Positions 12,001 through 20,300 of a DNA stretch of 32,181 bases are shown here, piece by piece. The stretch is from a virus. The stretch is taken from positions 1 to 32,181 of IMG/VR virus record IMGVR_UViG_3300007541_000103, one strand, 5' to 3'. Made by a program: the position numbers and the translations under genes. Position 1 is the stretch's first letter; the number at the start of each line of letters is the position of its first letter. The notes under the pieces are model-generated. The model saw nothing but the letters and a program-made list of their open reading frames with translations, did not search any database and was not told where the DNA came from.

Positions 12001-15000
12001 TTCAACAAAACTTCTCCCTTTCCGAATTTTCTGGATCTGAGGGAATACGAGCTAACAGAAATTTCTTTGATATGCGATATAATGGAGTTCCTATTTTTAG
12101 AAAAGTATTTAATCCATCAAATACATCTGTTGTAAATAAAGAAACTGGTATCATCGTAATTAAAGATCATTTCTTCAGCACTGGAGAAGAATTAGAATAT
12201 ACACCAAATTCTACATTCTTAGGAATAGGAACTTCTAGAATTGGAATTCCAACTTCTTTAATAGGTGGTGTTGACTTTTTAGGGGACTTTATTGTAGGAT
12301 TTTCTACTATAACTGGTGTTGGCAATACCACAGGAATAGAAATCGGACAATCGCTAAGAGGTGAAGAAATAGATTCTTCTACTACTATAGTTGGAGTTGG
12401 ATCAACTTATATTTACTTTACCGGAAATACCGATGGATCTAATTATATTCTTGGAGTTGGAAATACTACAATATTAAGTTTAAACGACTCTGTATTTTCA
12501 TACAAATCATTATCTGGATTTGGTACAATTACGTCTATAGGAATTAATTCCATTACTGTAGAAAATAATACTTCTATAGGTATTGGTTCAACATATTTTA
12601 TAAATCGTAATGTATCTGCGGTCACAGTTTCGCAAGTTTCTACTGCAACAACACACAGGAGAAGTTATTCAGTAGGTTTAACGACTACATTACTACCCAC
12701 ATCGGTTTATGCTGTAAAAGTTAATAATGATTTATTGAGGTTATCTACTAGAAAAGAAGATGCTCTTTCTGGTATATATGTTACCTTTACTAATTCTGGA
12801 GAAGGTAACGCTCATCAACTTGAAATGACAAAGAAAAATGAAAAAACAGTTATTGCTTTAGATGGAATATTACAAAGTCCATTAGCATATACTCCATTGA
12901 GTTATCAGATAGATGGTAATATTGGTGGAAAAGTTTCTATTGGTTCTAGCTATATTTCTCTTTCTGGTATATCTTCTATCAAACCTTTAGATACTATAAA
13001 AATTAATGATGAATATATGAGCATTATTTCTGTTGGATTTGCCACATCAAATAGTGGTCCAATAACAGGAATAGGAAGCACGGCATTAATTTATGTTGAA
13101 CGTGGTTATTTTGGATCAGAAGAGTCTGAACATGAAGATTCAAGTATTGCCAGATTATATTCTGGATCATATAATATTGAAGGAAATTCAATTTATTTTG
13201 GTGGTGTTCCTAGAGGATCTGCTGGGGCAAGTGCTTTTGATTTATCAAACATAAGAAGAATAAAAACATCTTTTAATGGACGTGTATATTTGCGTCAAGA
13301 TTATGAAACTAATTTAATATATGATGATATTTCATATTCCTTTACTGGAATTGGAAGAACATACACTTTGTCATCAAATGGACAGGATGTTACCAATACA
13401 CGAGTAGGTGATGGTATTTTGTTAATAAATCAAGTTTATCAAACACCAACTACACAAAATAATACAAATAATAATTATGAATTTATAGAAAATTCTGGTA
13501 TTAGTAGTGTTGTTTTTAGTGGTATAGAAGATCCAGATACTGACGAAAAAATTGTAAGTTTATCTGACGTAAATCAAAATAATCTTCCTCGTGGAGGAAT
13601 AATAGTATCTTTAGGTTCAACTAATGGTCTTGGTTTCGCACCTTTAGTTGGCGTCAATACTTCTATGGTTACAATTCAAACTGGTACTGGTGGAAGTATT
13701 ACATCTGTTAACTTTAATGTTTCTACGGGAGTTAATACTGTTTTTGGATCTGGATACAGAGGTTTAGTATCTATAGGAATAACAGACTTTAGTGGTACTG
13801 GATATGGTGCAATAGTTAACGCTAATGTTGGTGCAGGTGGATCTCTAACTAAGTTTAATATTATTGATGGTGGATTAAACTATACTAGTCCTGTTGCAAT
13901 TGTTCCTGATCCTTCTTACGAGAACTTACCAGTTGTTGGAGTTTCTAGAGCAGGTATTGGTGCAACTACTGATGTAGGAACTGGTTTACTACTTACATTA
14001 AAGGTTGAAGCAAGTCCATCTTCGGTTGGAATTGGATCTACTTTATTTGAAGTTTCTTCCTTTAAAATTTCTAGATCTGGTTATGGATTTAACGTTGGTG
14101 ACGTAGTCAAACCCGTTGGGTTGGTAACAGATTCAAGATTGTCATCTCCAATAAGTGAATGTGAATTTACAGTTTTAGATGTATTTTATGATTCTTTCTC
14201 ATCATGGCAATTTGGTGAACTCGACTATATTGATGATATAAAAAACTTGCAAAATGGAATAAGAAGACAGTTTCCACTTTATAAAAATGGAAGTCTGTTA
14301 AGTTTTGAAATAGATGTTAATAATGCAGATTCATCAGAAATTGATCTAAATTATGTACTGTTAATATTTGTTAATGGGGTAATTCAAGATCCAAATATTA
14401 ATTATAATTTCCAAGGTGGATCAGTATTTACATTTACTGAAGCACCAGGACCAGAAGATAAAATATCAATTTATTTCTACAGAGGATCTGATACAGATTC
14501 ACTTACAGTAACTGCAAGAGAAACGATTAAAAAAGGAGATACTGTTAAACTTGAGTCTGTTTATTTTGACAAATCTGGACTCAATTCTCAAGATACAAGA
14601 AGAGTATTTTCTATTTCAGGATCTGATATCATAGAAACTGATTTTTATTCTGGTGCTGGAATTGATGAAGAGACTTATAGACCAATAACTTGGTCGAAAC
14701 AAAAAGTTGATAGAGTTGTTAATGGAGATTATATTTTTAAAACTAGAAATAGTTTAGAGTCTCAAGTATATCCTACTGCTAAAATTATAAAATCTTTTGA
14801 TAATAATGATACTGAAATATTTGTTGATGATGTTAGTTTGTTTAATTATGAAGATGATTTTCTTACTATACAGACATTTGGTGCCTTAGTGCTATCAAGT
14901 GAGCAGGAGGTTGTTGCTGCTGCTGCAACTGCAACTGTTTCTATAGCAGGAACTATATCTGATATTACAATAACAGATTATGGTACTGGATATACTCAGA

Positions 15001-15713
15001 ATCAAGTTAACATTAGAATTTCTGCTCCCACTTCTATAGGAGTTGGAATAGGAACAACTGCTTATGCAACAGCACTAGTAGATAATGGTCAAGTTACTTC
15101 TTCTATTTCTATAGTTAATCCTGGGTTTGGATACACATCAGATTCACCACCACAAGTAATTATAGATTCCCCAAATTTAATTAAGGAAAATATTAGTGAT
15201 ATTAATTCAGTTCAAGGTTTTTCTGGAATTGTAACTGGAATAACAACGTCTTTAGGGACTGGTGGAAATCCATTGGCTTTAAAATTCTATTTAAATTCTG
15301 ATGGAAATTATGGTAATCTTAGTATTGGATATCCTTTGATAATTTCGGGAACTAATATTGGTAGTGGATTAACATCCATTGATTCTGACGATTCTACTTC
15401 TGTTGGTATTGGGACAACATATTTAGATAACATCTATTATGTCCATGCACTAACATATTCTTCAACAAATGCAGTTGTAACTACAAATATTCACTCATCA
15501 ACTAACGTTTCTGGTATAGGATCAACAGGAAGTACGGAAAATCCAATAGGTAGATTTTCTTGGGGTAGACTTTATGGATTTAGTAGAACTTCACCAATAT
15601 CAATTTCTCTAGATGGATATACTGTTGATTCTGGATTGAGCACATTCCCAGTTATACAGAGAAGAAATTATGGTTTAAGAAATACTGGATCATTGAGAGA
15701 TAAGTTTGATTAA
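3009..15713 (+). CDS. Giant modular baseplate/virion structural protein in the gp7 position
   Basis: At 4234 residues this covers about 40% of the window. It lies between gp6 and gp8, where T4 has gp7 (about 1030 residues), so gp7-equivalent is a positional inference; I see no clear gp7 sequence motif. Residues 1-250 form an alpha/beta region with a helical LFLKEFNRKLKYLLTPG segment. Most of the rest is repeat modules: at least seven 'N/D-H...G...YY' units (from about residue 588), many G-x-G-Y units (about 736-775, 1184-1299, 3582-3704, 3981-4056), and 'identify-E-x-I-x-Y' style beta units near 95 and 340. A YHYH-like domain spans about 1324-1457. The end (about 4180-4234) has GRFSWGRLYGFSR and the QRRNYGLR tail that I recall from cyanophage structural proteins. 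There is one unbroken frame, no transmembrane segment, and AAGGG five bases before the ATG. It probably forms large peripheral baseplate decorations or host-contact structures. Confidence 0.85.
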   Translation: MINTGFEQRVKINQIIENQLPEFILDESPKAAEFLKQYYISQEFVGGPVDIVENLDNYRSLDVLTPEVLNGGTSLEENITESSSTIVVTTTKGFPRQYGLFQIDNEIITYTGITTNTFINCVRGFSGITSYHSSDDQEELVFSKNEATSHTKGSTVKNLSSLFLKEFNRKLKYLLTPGLEDYDFITDLNVGSFIKHAKDFYAAKGTEDSYRILFQILYGVNPKVIDLERFLIKPSSAEYLRREVLIVEVISGDPNNLVGQTIFDVDNPFIFGSVSEVELFQRFSKYYYKLSLFIGYDNKSLITGSFKITPKTKIIENVSTNASVITVDSTIGFDNSGTLLCDGNIIKYENKTINQFLGCSGITSDIRSKTDIITNKTIYGYENGDITKKVELIVNGVINNLSIVTDNGLSSEGDKIYLKNIGEIINNPENNKTYKQIFSNSWIYNTSCRFQIEDINGSTFELKSFFDKSNIKVGDKVDIMFRNSETVAHEGAIVFSVSPQLRQLTLNNISQFSPNSSFEYDIRRKINKSSASLIPFKYGNESVVSDIQNLYNDNDEYAYVASNSFPSQEITDKLSSATLIDASVGRVQGFDFDTLQYSILSFAENVPFITGDEIYYFPEKNPIPGLSEGNYYVEVLENKNQIRLYISRSFIAFNDFLEFSTLPANSGTHTFILSSQKNSYFESQKLLRKFNLTKKFNKDYDFGDFTDIGSIGMLINGVEIYNYKSNDKVYYGPISRFRLFNGGSNYDVLNPPKIEISSPRSGIGSTALVQPVVTGSLVEVVVDPQDFDIRGVLSASIVGGNGSGSILQPVLDTKYREIIFDARNLDFGGGIDVDEETISFVSNHNLVKGEPIVYDSNKNNAIGVGSYKASNLNQLKYLVDGDVYYPEIVNNTSIKLYENLTDLNSGINTVGFTTINNAGFHKFRLLEGKTTLTELKVIDGGSNYQNKKLIVNPSGIKTDLSVITFKNHNFSDGELINYSSSGNPISGLTTYNQYYILKVDDDRFRLSKTDKVYLNFYTSVGSASTPSQQIFIPDHNFEDNQKIIFGKDSISNQILVSNAIDSSHFSLPFGDNLQQSVYVIKKSKDHIGISTVPVDSSNSGLFIHDLGSNNNKYYFDLETKNYNKSFDYQRRKYLDFIDSGSGQHTFEYPPIEVSLEYFPIGVGTDRKLINSIKTTPVVKGSITGVYLYYPGSGYGSDILNLHLKPNISVKNGSNCQLNPIIIDGSIINVLVQDGGKEYNSPPDLTVVGDGIGAKLRAVVENGKVTDVIIIRSGSGYSPEKTYIQIDTRGSGAIFDVDVRSLTINNNFRFGDKLLINTENGLQYSWVGYSTSLANSLFGDDGKKHSPIIGWAYDGNPIYGPYGYSDPYSTTSQISIINSGYKLYKNLVVDRPTQFSEGFFVEDYYFDNSGDLDYNNGRFCVTPDFPEGIYAYFAGIGTNISNQIVSQFPYFIGEKYRSKIIEQNVDQSFDFNSSNLIRNTFPYKVNDLYAKYDFIEDSTQDVDQFKHSAIVESIKRGSVNSLDIVDGGQYYMIDDQIVFDNSDTMGSGASAVVSSIEGNPVVKLETTSILREDVSFQWSNTSTIIGKFIPEDYFENDAEIIVSGLSTYVEGLTNTFKIGISTEIKILTDNVSSNPNISGIVTDIHLNIIPNFVSVGSTIQVKSEKMRVLNVFPKDNVLRVKRSYNTNNYERGDSVLLKSPIFEINLRTSKFNSIINNPVYFNPKYSLGIGTISGISSSISYNVGKLEKNLSVPTRSIYLPNHSFETNQKVTIHIPSPGNPFSVSNTSGGSLFNIPQSGTTQDVYIIRKSKDYIGIVTSVGLTTTSEGVFFIDYGSDNYEYYFQSNYETVTGNLNYLRTQVSVSTYHDLTVNDRISLKVTPKKSLGIGSSEEVYLKFDSLHNQILINPVGFNSIAVDSKDKSIEVSNHGFKTGEKVFYEPSSGEFCLSGLSTGNYFVYRIDEDNLKLTKTPIDLSFNPPNFVGISSYNSGSEHYFSLVSPKINIIGENNLVFNVSNPSLEGYEMKFYYDNNFYREFVSIASTGQTSVSGVGTVGISSDATITLSYTNDTPNNIFYTLEKNNLKINSDLEVVDSLLISYTDSKYNSDYIISGLANTTFTINLKQIPESLSYDSSDNVEIKYTTTSKTAKGKIDNLRLTSSGFSYKKIPSIKEYNTEDGRNSVVIPKSKDVGKINKIKIVDPSYNFPSDKTIRPEAFISPSITLTDFDYINKVDVITGGSNYTSAPNLILIERQTREVINKGSFRVNILNSNIRSIDILDSPKGLKSIDHEIYAVNNSNGIKIDTISYDNGTVTCELLTPISGFVSPPFSIGDKIFVEGITGISSVPGSGFNSKDYGYQFFTVTNYVNTIPAVLEYSLVGIATNPGQPVSKQSSYSLIVNYKNYPQFEIFQENSKFIDNEKLLVKDELSDIYIEKDLYILDYDKNKLKTYGETNLYKGQKIKGFISGSEATIFDINEFKLRFNIDYYSDQEIGWDSDIGFLNSDYQVLPDNNYYQNLSYTIKSPISYNELVTPVNNLLHTTGMKNFADLEIVSESRTSLNSLDSQSIPLIDVVSEKRVDDINNYDLAVDYDVTGNISKFIRFKSKRLTDYIQCKTNRVLNVDDISTRFSNKEDLRNGYVDISEFYPNEGYSRFLIQIRNPNPSPIYLNQTQISEVIVLTDSENIFTLEKTHLSNTDTSLGRFDGDFSGETAVLRFLPRDPVKEDYDIKVLRTSYTTNLPGISTYNFGSIKLTSFISSVGIGTTVTLVSEDIDNVKSHHLSVEIIDSVSKESTFAELYLSHDGTNPVLSEYFFDTSQTAFSSAYIGSFTSYIESNVLTLNYVNDSDNPVLVRTNTVGFANTSNGIATFRYSQDGQIPDTERTAKIFSNYSLTSSSVNEVARFNRFDISSSKSLVRIGSGSTNAMHQVMLVNDGAYFYTKQYPILSIGSTTGIGTFGAVVDGNDLVLNFYSDIPDTYELISLNEVFYQEFDFITDYNNLRYGSIQQNFSLSEFSGSEGIRANRNFFDMRYNGVPIFRKVFNPSNTSVVNKETGIIVIKDHFFSTGEELEYTPNSTFLGIGTSRIGIPTSLIGGVDFLGDFIVGFSTITGVGNTTGIEIGQSLRGEEIDSSTTIVGVGSTYIYFTGNTDGSNYILGVGNTTILSLNDSVFSYKSLSGFGTITSIGINSITVENNTSIGIGSTYFINRNVSAVTVSQVSTATTHRRSYSVGLTTTLLPTSVYAVKVNNDLLRLSTRKEDALSGIYVTFTNSGEGNAHQLEMTKKNEKTVIALDGILQSPLAYTPLSYQIDGNIGGKVSIGSSYISLSGISSIKPLDTIKINDEYMSIISVGFATSNSGPITGIGSTALIYVERGYFGSEESEHEDSSIARLYSGSYNIEGNSIYFGGVPRGSAGASAFDLSNIRRIKTSFNGRVYLRQDYETNLIYDDISYSFTGIGRTYTLSSNGQDVTNTRVGDGILLINQVYQTPTTQNNTNNNYEFIENSGISSVVFSGIEDPDTDEKIVSLSDVNQNNLPRGGIIVSLGSTNGLGFAPLVGVNTSMVTIQTGTGGSITSVNFNVSTGVNTVFGSGYRGLVSIGITDFSGTGYGAIVNANVGAGGSLTKFNIIDGGLNYTSPVAIVPDPSYENLPVVGVSRAGIGATTDVGTGLLLTLKVEASPSSVGIGSTLFEVSSFKISRSGYGFNVGDVVKPVGLVTDSRLSSPISECEFTVLDVFYDSFSSWQFGELDYIDDIKNLQNGIRRQFPLYKNGSLLSFEIDVNNADSSEIDLNYVLLIFVNGVIQDPNINYNFQGGSVFTFTEAPGPEDKISIYFYRGSDTDSLTVTARETIKKGDTVKLESVYFDKSGLNSQDTRRVFSISGSDIIETDFYSGAGIDEETYRPITWSKQKVDRVVNGDYIFKTRNSLESQVYPTAKIIKSFDNNDTEIFVDDVSLFNYEDDFLTIQTFGALVLSSEQEVVAAAATATVSIAGTISDITITDYGTGYTQNQVNIRISAPTSIGVGIGTTAYATALVDNGQVTSSISIVNPGFGYTSDSPPQVIIDSPNLIKENISDINSVQGFSGIVTGITTSLGTGGNPLALKFYLNSDGNYGNLSIGYPLIISGTNIGSGLTSIDSDDSTSVGIGTTYLDNIYYVHALTYSSTNAVVTTNIHSSTNVSGIGSTGSTENPIGRFSWGRLYGFSRTSPISISLDGYTVDSGLSTFPVIQRRNYGLRNTGSLRDKFD
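6558..6903 (+). repeat. Cluster of G-x-G-Y protein repeats in the giant protein
   Basis: Three consecutive units start PGSGYGSD, DGGKEYNSPPDLTV and SGSGYSPEKTYIQI, at residues about 1184-1299. Each follows a hydrophobic strand of the type V-x-V-x-x-x-G, and each is followed by GIGAKLRA- or GSGAIFD-like strands. The divergence is at DNA level, so this is old protein-level duplication rather than a recent tandem array. Similar units recur in gp8, the DUF4815 protein and gp14. Confidence 0.7.
6978..7380 (+). other. YHYH-like domain inside the giant baseplate protein (residues about 1324-1457)
   Basis: The stretch reads HSPIIGWAYDGNPIYGPYGY (residues 1344-1363), followed by GDLDYNNGRFCVTPDFPEGI, YAYF (1429-1432) and QFPYFIGEKY. 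This order matches the YHYH family of mostly marine and environmental proteins: a Gly-Trp-Ala-x-Asp-Gly-x-Pro-Ile-Tyr-Gly-Pro core, an Asp-Leu-Asp...Asn-Gly-Arg segment and a final FPY. The name-giving tetrapeptide should lie right after PEG-I, and here it is YAYF, so both of its histidines are gone. The family's biochemical function is not established. Confidence 0.75.
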
Positions 15714-15717
15714 TTAG

Positions 15718-15725
15718 TATAAATA
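15718..15725 (+). promoter_or_regulatory. T4-type late promoter TATAAATA upstream of gp8
   Basis: An exact TATAAATA begins five bases after the stop of the giant gene. With T4 spacing the transcript would start near 15731, leaving a leader of about 14 bases before the gp8 ATG at 15745, without a Shine-Dalgarno sequence. It would let gp8 and the next gene be expressed independently of a 12.7-kb upstream transcript. Confidence 0.78.
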
Positions 15726-15744
15726 TATAAAAAACTCTGTTAAT

Positions 15745-17301
15745 ATGGCAGCCATTGTTACGGACCAATTTAGAATATCAAATGCAAGCAATTTTATTGA
15801 TTCTGTAGGAGATACTTCTGCCAATTCTTTTTATATTTTTTTGAGCTTACCAAATCCAACCGCAGTTGGATTTGGTAGAGAAGGTGATTGGGATACAAAT
15901 ACTCCAAATCCAATTGATAGTTTTAATAATTTAAATCACGTTAAAAATACTATTATATGTGGTAAAAAAATTACTTCAGATAATTGCAGAAGATTGATAA
16001 GACGCATTGATTGGGCAAGAGGAACTAGATATGAAATGTATAGGCACGATTATGATATTACAAACCCTTCACCCGTAACTAAATCAACTCGTTTATATGA
16101 TTCAAATTACTACGTTATGAGTAGTAATTATAGTGTTTATATTTGTATAGATAATGGTTCTTCTGGAATTAACACTACAGGAAATGCATCACAAGATGAA
16201 CCACTTTTTACTGATTTAGAACCATCCAAAGCGGGAGAAAGTGGAGATGGTTATTTATGGAAATACTTATTTACTGTTGCTCCTAGTGATATTATAAAAT
16301 TTGATTCTACAGAATACATTTCCGTACCAAATAATTGGGATACTACAAATTATGCACAGATATCTGTAGTTAGGGAGAATGGAGATTCTTCAGTAAATAA
16401 TAATCAAATAAAAAAAGTTTATATAGAAAATCGAGGATTTGGATATTCGGATCCTACAGATCAAGAATTAAATATAGTAGGAGATGGGACAGGTGGAAAA
16501 GTTGTGTTGCAAGTTGAAAATAGTAGAATAGTAGATGTTTCAGTTTCTTCAGGTGGGAAAGGATATACTTATGGAGTGGTAGATTTAGGACCAATAAATC
16601 AAAATGCAACTTCCGATTTTGCAAAGTTAATTCCAATAATTCCACCCTCCAAAGGTCATGGTTATGACCTATATACGGAATTGGGAACAGATAAAATTTT
16701 GATGTATTCTAGATTTGACGATTCGACAAAAGATTTTCCTATAGATACTAAGTTTTGCCAAATTGGAATAATAAAAAATCCCACCTCTATTGGATCTACT
16801 AATACTTTTAATGATGTCCAGTTTACAAATCTTTATGGTATTAAGTTTTCATCAACTTCTGGTTCCTTATTTGTTGGAGACACGATCAGACAATCTTTAG
16901 GTGGAGGTGCTTTTGCTTATGGTTATGTGGCATCATATGATAGTGAAACTAAAGTAGTTAAATATTTTAGAGATCGTTCATTATATTTTAATCAGTCAAC
17001 ATATGATCAAACAGATTATGTTGGAGTATCAACTTTTTCCAGAGTTTTAGATTTTATTTCTACAGTAAATCCAGTTACTTCAAACTTTGGATTTTCTGGA
17101 ACTATTGACACTGGTTTTACTGGAATTAGCACTAATCCTTCAGGATCAAAAATTATAAACCTCGGTGTCCAGTTTACAAATGGGTTATCAAAACCAGAAA
17201 TAAATATAGGATCTGGGGACATCATATATCTAGATAATCGTCCAACGATTACTAGAAATTCTAGACAAAAAGAAGACATTAAAATTATCCTGGAATTTTA
17301 A
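15745..17301 (+). CDS. 8: Baseplate wedge subunit gp8-like
   Basis: This encodes 518 residues, longer than T4 gp8 (about 334), which forms dimers bridging the baseplate wedge. Conserved parts are the start (AAIVTDQFRISNASNFID), the FYIFLSLPNPT strand, the segment RRIDWARGTRYEMYRHDYD, SNYSVYICIDN, and GDGYLWKYLFTVAPSDIIKF. This arrangement is typical of the gp8 wedge proteins of marine T4-like phages. The extra length includes two G-x-G-Y repeats at about residues 226-275 (RGFGYSDPTDQ, GGKGYTYGVVDL) and C-terminal beta-rich sequence. The assignment also rests on its place after gp6 and the gp7-position gene. Its stop is three bases before the next ATG. Confidence 0.88.
   Translation: MAAIVTDQFRISNASNFIDSVGDTSANSFYIFLSLPNPTAVGFGREGDWDTNTPNPIDSFNNLNHVKNTIICGKKITSDNCRRLIRRIDWARGTRYEMYRHDYDITNPSPVTKSTRLYDSNYYVMSSNYSVYICIDNGSSGINTTGNASQDEPLFTDLEPSKAGESGDGYLWKYLFTVAPSDIIKFDSTEYISVPNNWDTTNYAQISVVRENGDSSVNNNQIKKVYIENRGFGYSDPTDQELNIVGDGTGGKVVLQVENSRIVDVSVSSGGKGYTYGVVDLGPINQNATSDFAKLIPIIPPSKGHGYDLYTELGTDKILMYSRFDDSTKDFPIDTKFCQIGIIKNPTSIGSTNTFNDVQFTNLYGIKFSSTSGSLFVGDTIRQSLGGGAFAYGYVASYDSETKVVKYFRDRSLYFNQSTYDQTDYVGVSTFSRVLDFISTVNPVTSNFGFSGTIDTGFTGISTNPSGSKIINLGVQFTNGLSKPEINIGSGDIIYLDNRPTITRNSRQKEDIKIILEF
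16420..16572 (+). repeat. G-x-G-Y repeat pair inside gp8
   Basis: Two units, KKVYIENRGFGYSD and VDVSVSSGGKGYTYG, are separated by a GDGTGGKVVLQV strand. They have the same strand-turn-GxGY-strand layout seen in the giant protein and in gp14. They lie in the part of gp8 that exceeds the T4 length. Confidence 0.65.
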
Positions 17302-17304
17302 AAA

Positions 17305-20300
17305 ATGACTCAAAAAACTAATTTAAACATAAATCCCTATTATGATGATTTTGATGAAAATAATAACTTTTATAGAGTACTATTTAAACCGGGATTTCCA
17401 GTACAATCTAGAGAATTAACGACATTACAATCTATATTACAAAATCAAATTAAAAATTTTGGAAGTCATATATTTAAAGAAGGATCTGTAGTTGTTCCAG
17501 GACACGTAACTTTTGATAATAGATATTATTCGGTAAAAGTACAAGATACGAATTTAGGAGTAGATGTTTCGGTATATGCTGAGTTTTTAGTTGGAAATAA
17601 CATAACAGGAAAAAGTTCAAATATTAAAGCTATTGTAACAAATTATTTACTAGTTTCAGAATCTGAAGGTATTGATTACTTAACTCTATTCGTTAAATAT
17701 TTGGATTCTGGAAACGATAATCAATATGCAACATTTATTAATGATGAAGAATTAATTATTGATGATGATTTAACTTATGGAAATACAACAATACTCTCTG
17801 GTAGTAGCATAGCCAGAGTAATACCAACAGATGCTTGTTTCACTGGGTCTTCTGCTTCTATATCTGAGGGGATATATTTTATTAGAGGAACTTTTGTAAA
17901 TGTTAATAGTGAAACTATTATTTTAGATCCATACTCAAATGTCGGGTCATATAGAGTTGGTTTATCTATTTTAGAAGAAATTATATCGGCAAAAGATGAT
18001 TCTTCTCTTTATGATAATGCTAGGGGATTTTCTAATTTTTCTGCACCCGGTGCAGATAGATTAAAAATATATACTAAATTGGACAAAAAAAACATAGATG
18101 ATTTTGATGATAAGAGCTTTGTAGAGTTACTAAGAATTGATGAAGGAAATATTAAAATCATTGAATCAAAGACAGAATATTCTACAATTAGAGATTATTT
18201 TGCAAAAAGAACTTTTGAAGAATCTGGCAATTATTCTATAGAATCATTTAAATTGAATTTTGTTAATTCGTTAAATGATGGAATATCAAACGACGGATTG
18301 TATTATAATTATCAATCTACAGAATCTGGTTCTACTCCTTCTGATGATTTATTATGTTTAAAGGTATCTCCAGGAAAAGCTTACGTTAGAGGATTTGATG
18401 TAGAGAAAGAATCTGTAACTATTTTAGATGTTCCAAAACCAAGAGATGGGAAGGAAATTACTAATGTTCGAGTTCCATTTGTTTTGGGAAATTATTTGAA
18501 AGTTAATAATGTTAAGGGAATTCCTTACATTGGTGTTGACAATAACACAAATATTATAGAATTATATAATAGAAGAAGTTCTTCTACTTCATCAGGAACT
18601 GGAGATTTAATTGGTAAGGCTAGAGTATATTCTTTTGAATTGAGCGATTCTCCATATGAGGGAAATAAGACTGAGTGGAATCTGAATTTATTTGATATTC
18701 AAACGTATACTAAAATTATAATAAACCAAGAATTGAATTCTGGTCAATGTCCAGTAACTTCTTTTATTAGAGGTCTTAGTAGTGGAGCATCCGGATATGT
18801 AGTTTCAGTATCTGGAACGTCTTTAACTTTAAATCAGACCTCAGGAAATTTTATTGATGGAGAAAAAATATCTATTAATGAATCTGATGATTTTGTAAGA
18901 TCTATAAAAAGTATTCAAGCATATAACTTAAGTGATATTAAATCAGTCTACCAAGATACCAGCAGTATATATTCTTCTTTAGGATTTAATGTAGATTTTG
19001 TCGCAGATACTGTTTTAGCAAGTAGTATTTTGCCATCATTTTCAGTTGCTGATCAACTTACGATTAATACCGCAGGTATAGCATCCTGTTCTGGTAAAAA
19101 TTTTATTGGGATTAGAAGTGATGCGATCATTAGATACAGAAAACCTGGTGATAATTTAGAGACATTTAATAGAATTTCTAATATTTCTTCCGATGGTTTT
19201 ACACTAACATTATCAACTACCACAAACATTACTGGTGTATCTACAGGAACATTACCTACATCAACAATTACTGTTCCATTTAGCATTGGCATACCAAAGA
19301 CAACTGATAATGAAAATCCTGGTTTATATTTACCAATTGGAAATTCCAATATTTATTCAATAAATTTAAATGATTCTGATTTAACAGTTAAAAAACAATT
19401 TACTCAATTATCAACTGATTCTGTAGGATCTCTTTCTTTTAATTTATCATCAGCAGGTATTAGTAGTGGATTTTTTGTCCCTTACGGATCAGATAAATAT
19501 GCAGTTTCATATTCAGACAGTACTTTTGAAACATTAACAAGTGATCAGATTACGTTTAATGATAGTAATACAACAATCACAATAAAAGGTCTCAAAATTA
19601 ACCAATCAAGTAATGTTATTTTAGATTCGACTGTCAAATTATCAAGTGCTAAAAATAAAAATAAAATATATTCTAGATCTAAAAAAATAATAGTAGATAA
19701 AACTTCCTCAGGCGTATCTACATCTACTACAGGTTTAACAACATCTTATTATTATGGATTAAGAGTTGAAGATAATGAAATATCTTTGAATGTTCCAGAT
19801 GTTGCAAAAGTTATTAAGGTATATGAATCTTTAGACATAGAAAATCCTATTTTAGATAAATTAACTTTTATTTCAGATCTTTCACTAAATTCTAATGCAA
19901 TTGTTGGTGAACAAATTATTGGATCATCTACTGGTGCAAGAGCACAAATAATTTCTATACTTTCTGCATCTGAAATAGAAATAGTATATTTAAATCAAGA
20001 TAAGTTTATTGTTGGAGAAACAGTTTTATTTGAAGAATCATCGTTATCTTCTCCTCTTCAGCAAATTACTCAAGGATTTTATCAAGACATTACTTCCAGA
20101 TATTATTTGGATGGCGGACAAAAAGATCAATATTATGATTATTCACGAATAGTTAGAAAGAAAAATACTCCACCCCCTTTCAGAAAATTATTAGTTATTT
20201 TTGATCACTATATTGTGCCATCAAATGACAATGGATATTTTTATACGGTAAATTCGTATGAAGAAAAATATTACGAGAAACAAATTCCATTGTTACAAAA

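Noticed and set aside
19053-19349. Minus-strand 98-residue reading frame with hydrophobic sequence
   Set aside because: It is opposite the DUF4815 gene; the Val/Pro-rich composition is what antisense of Gly/Thr/Asn codons gives.
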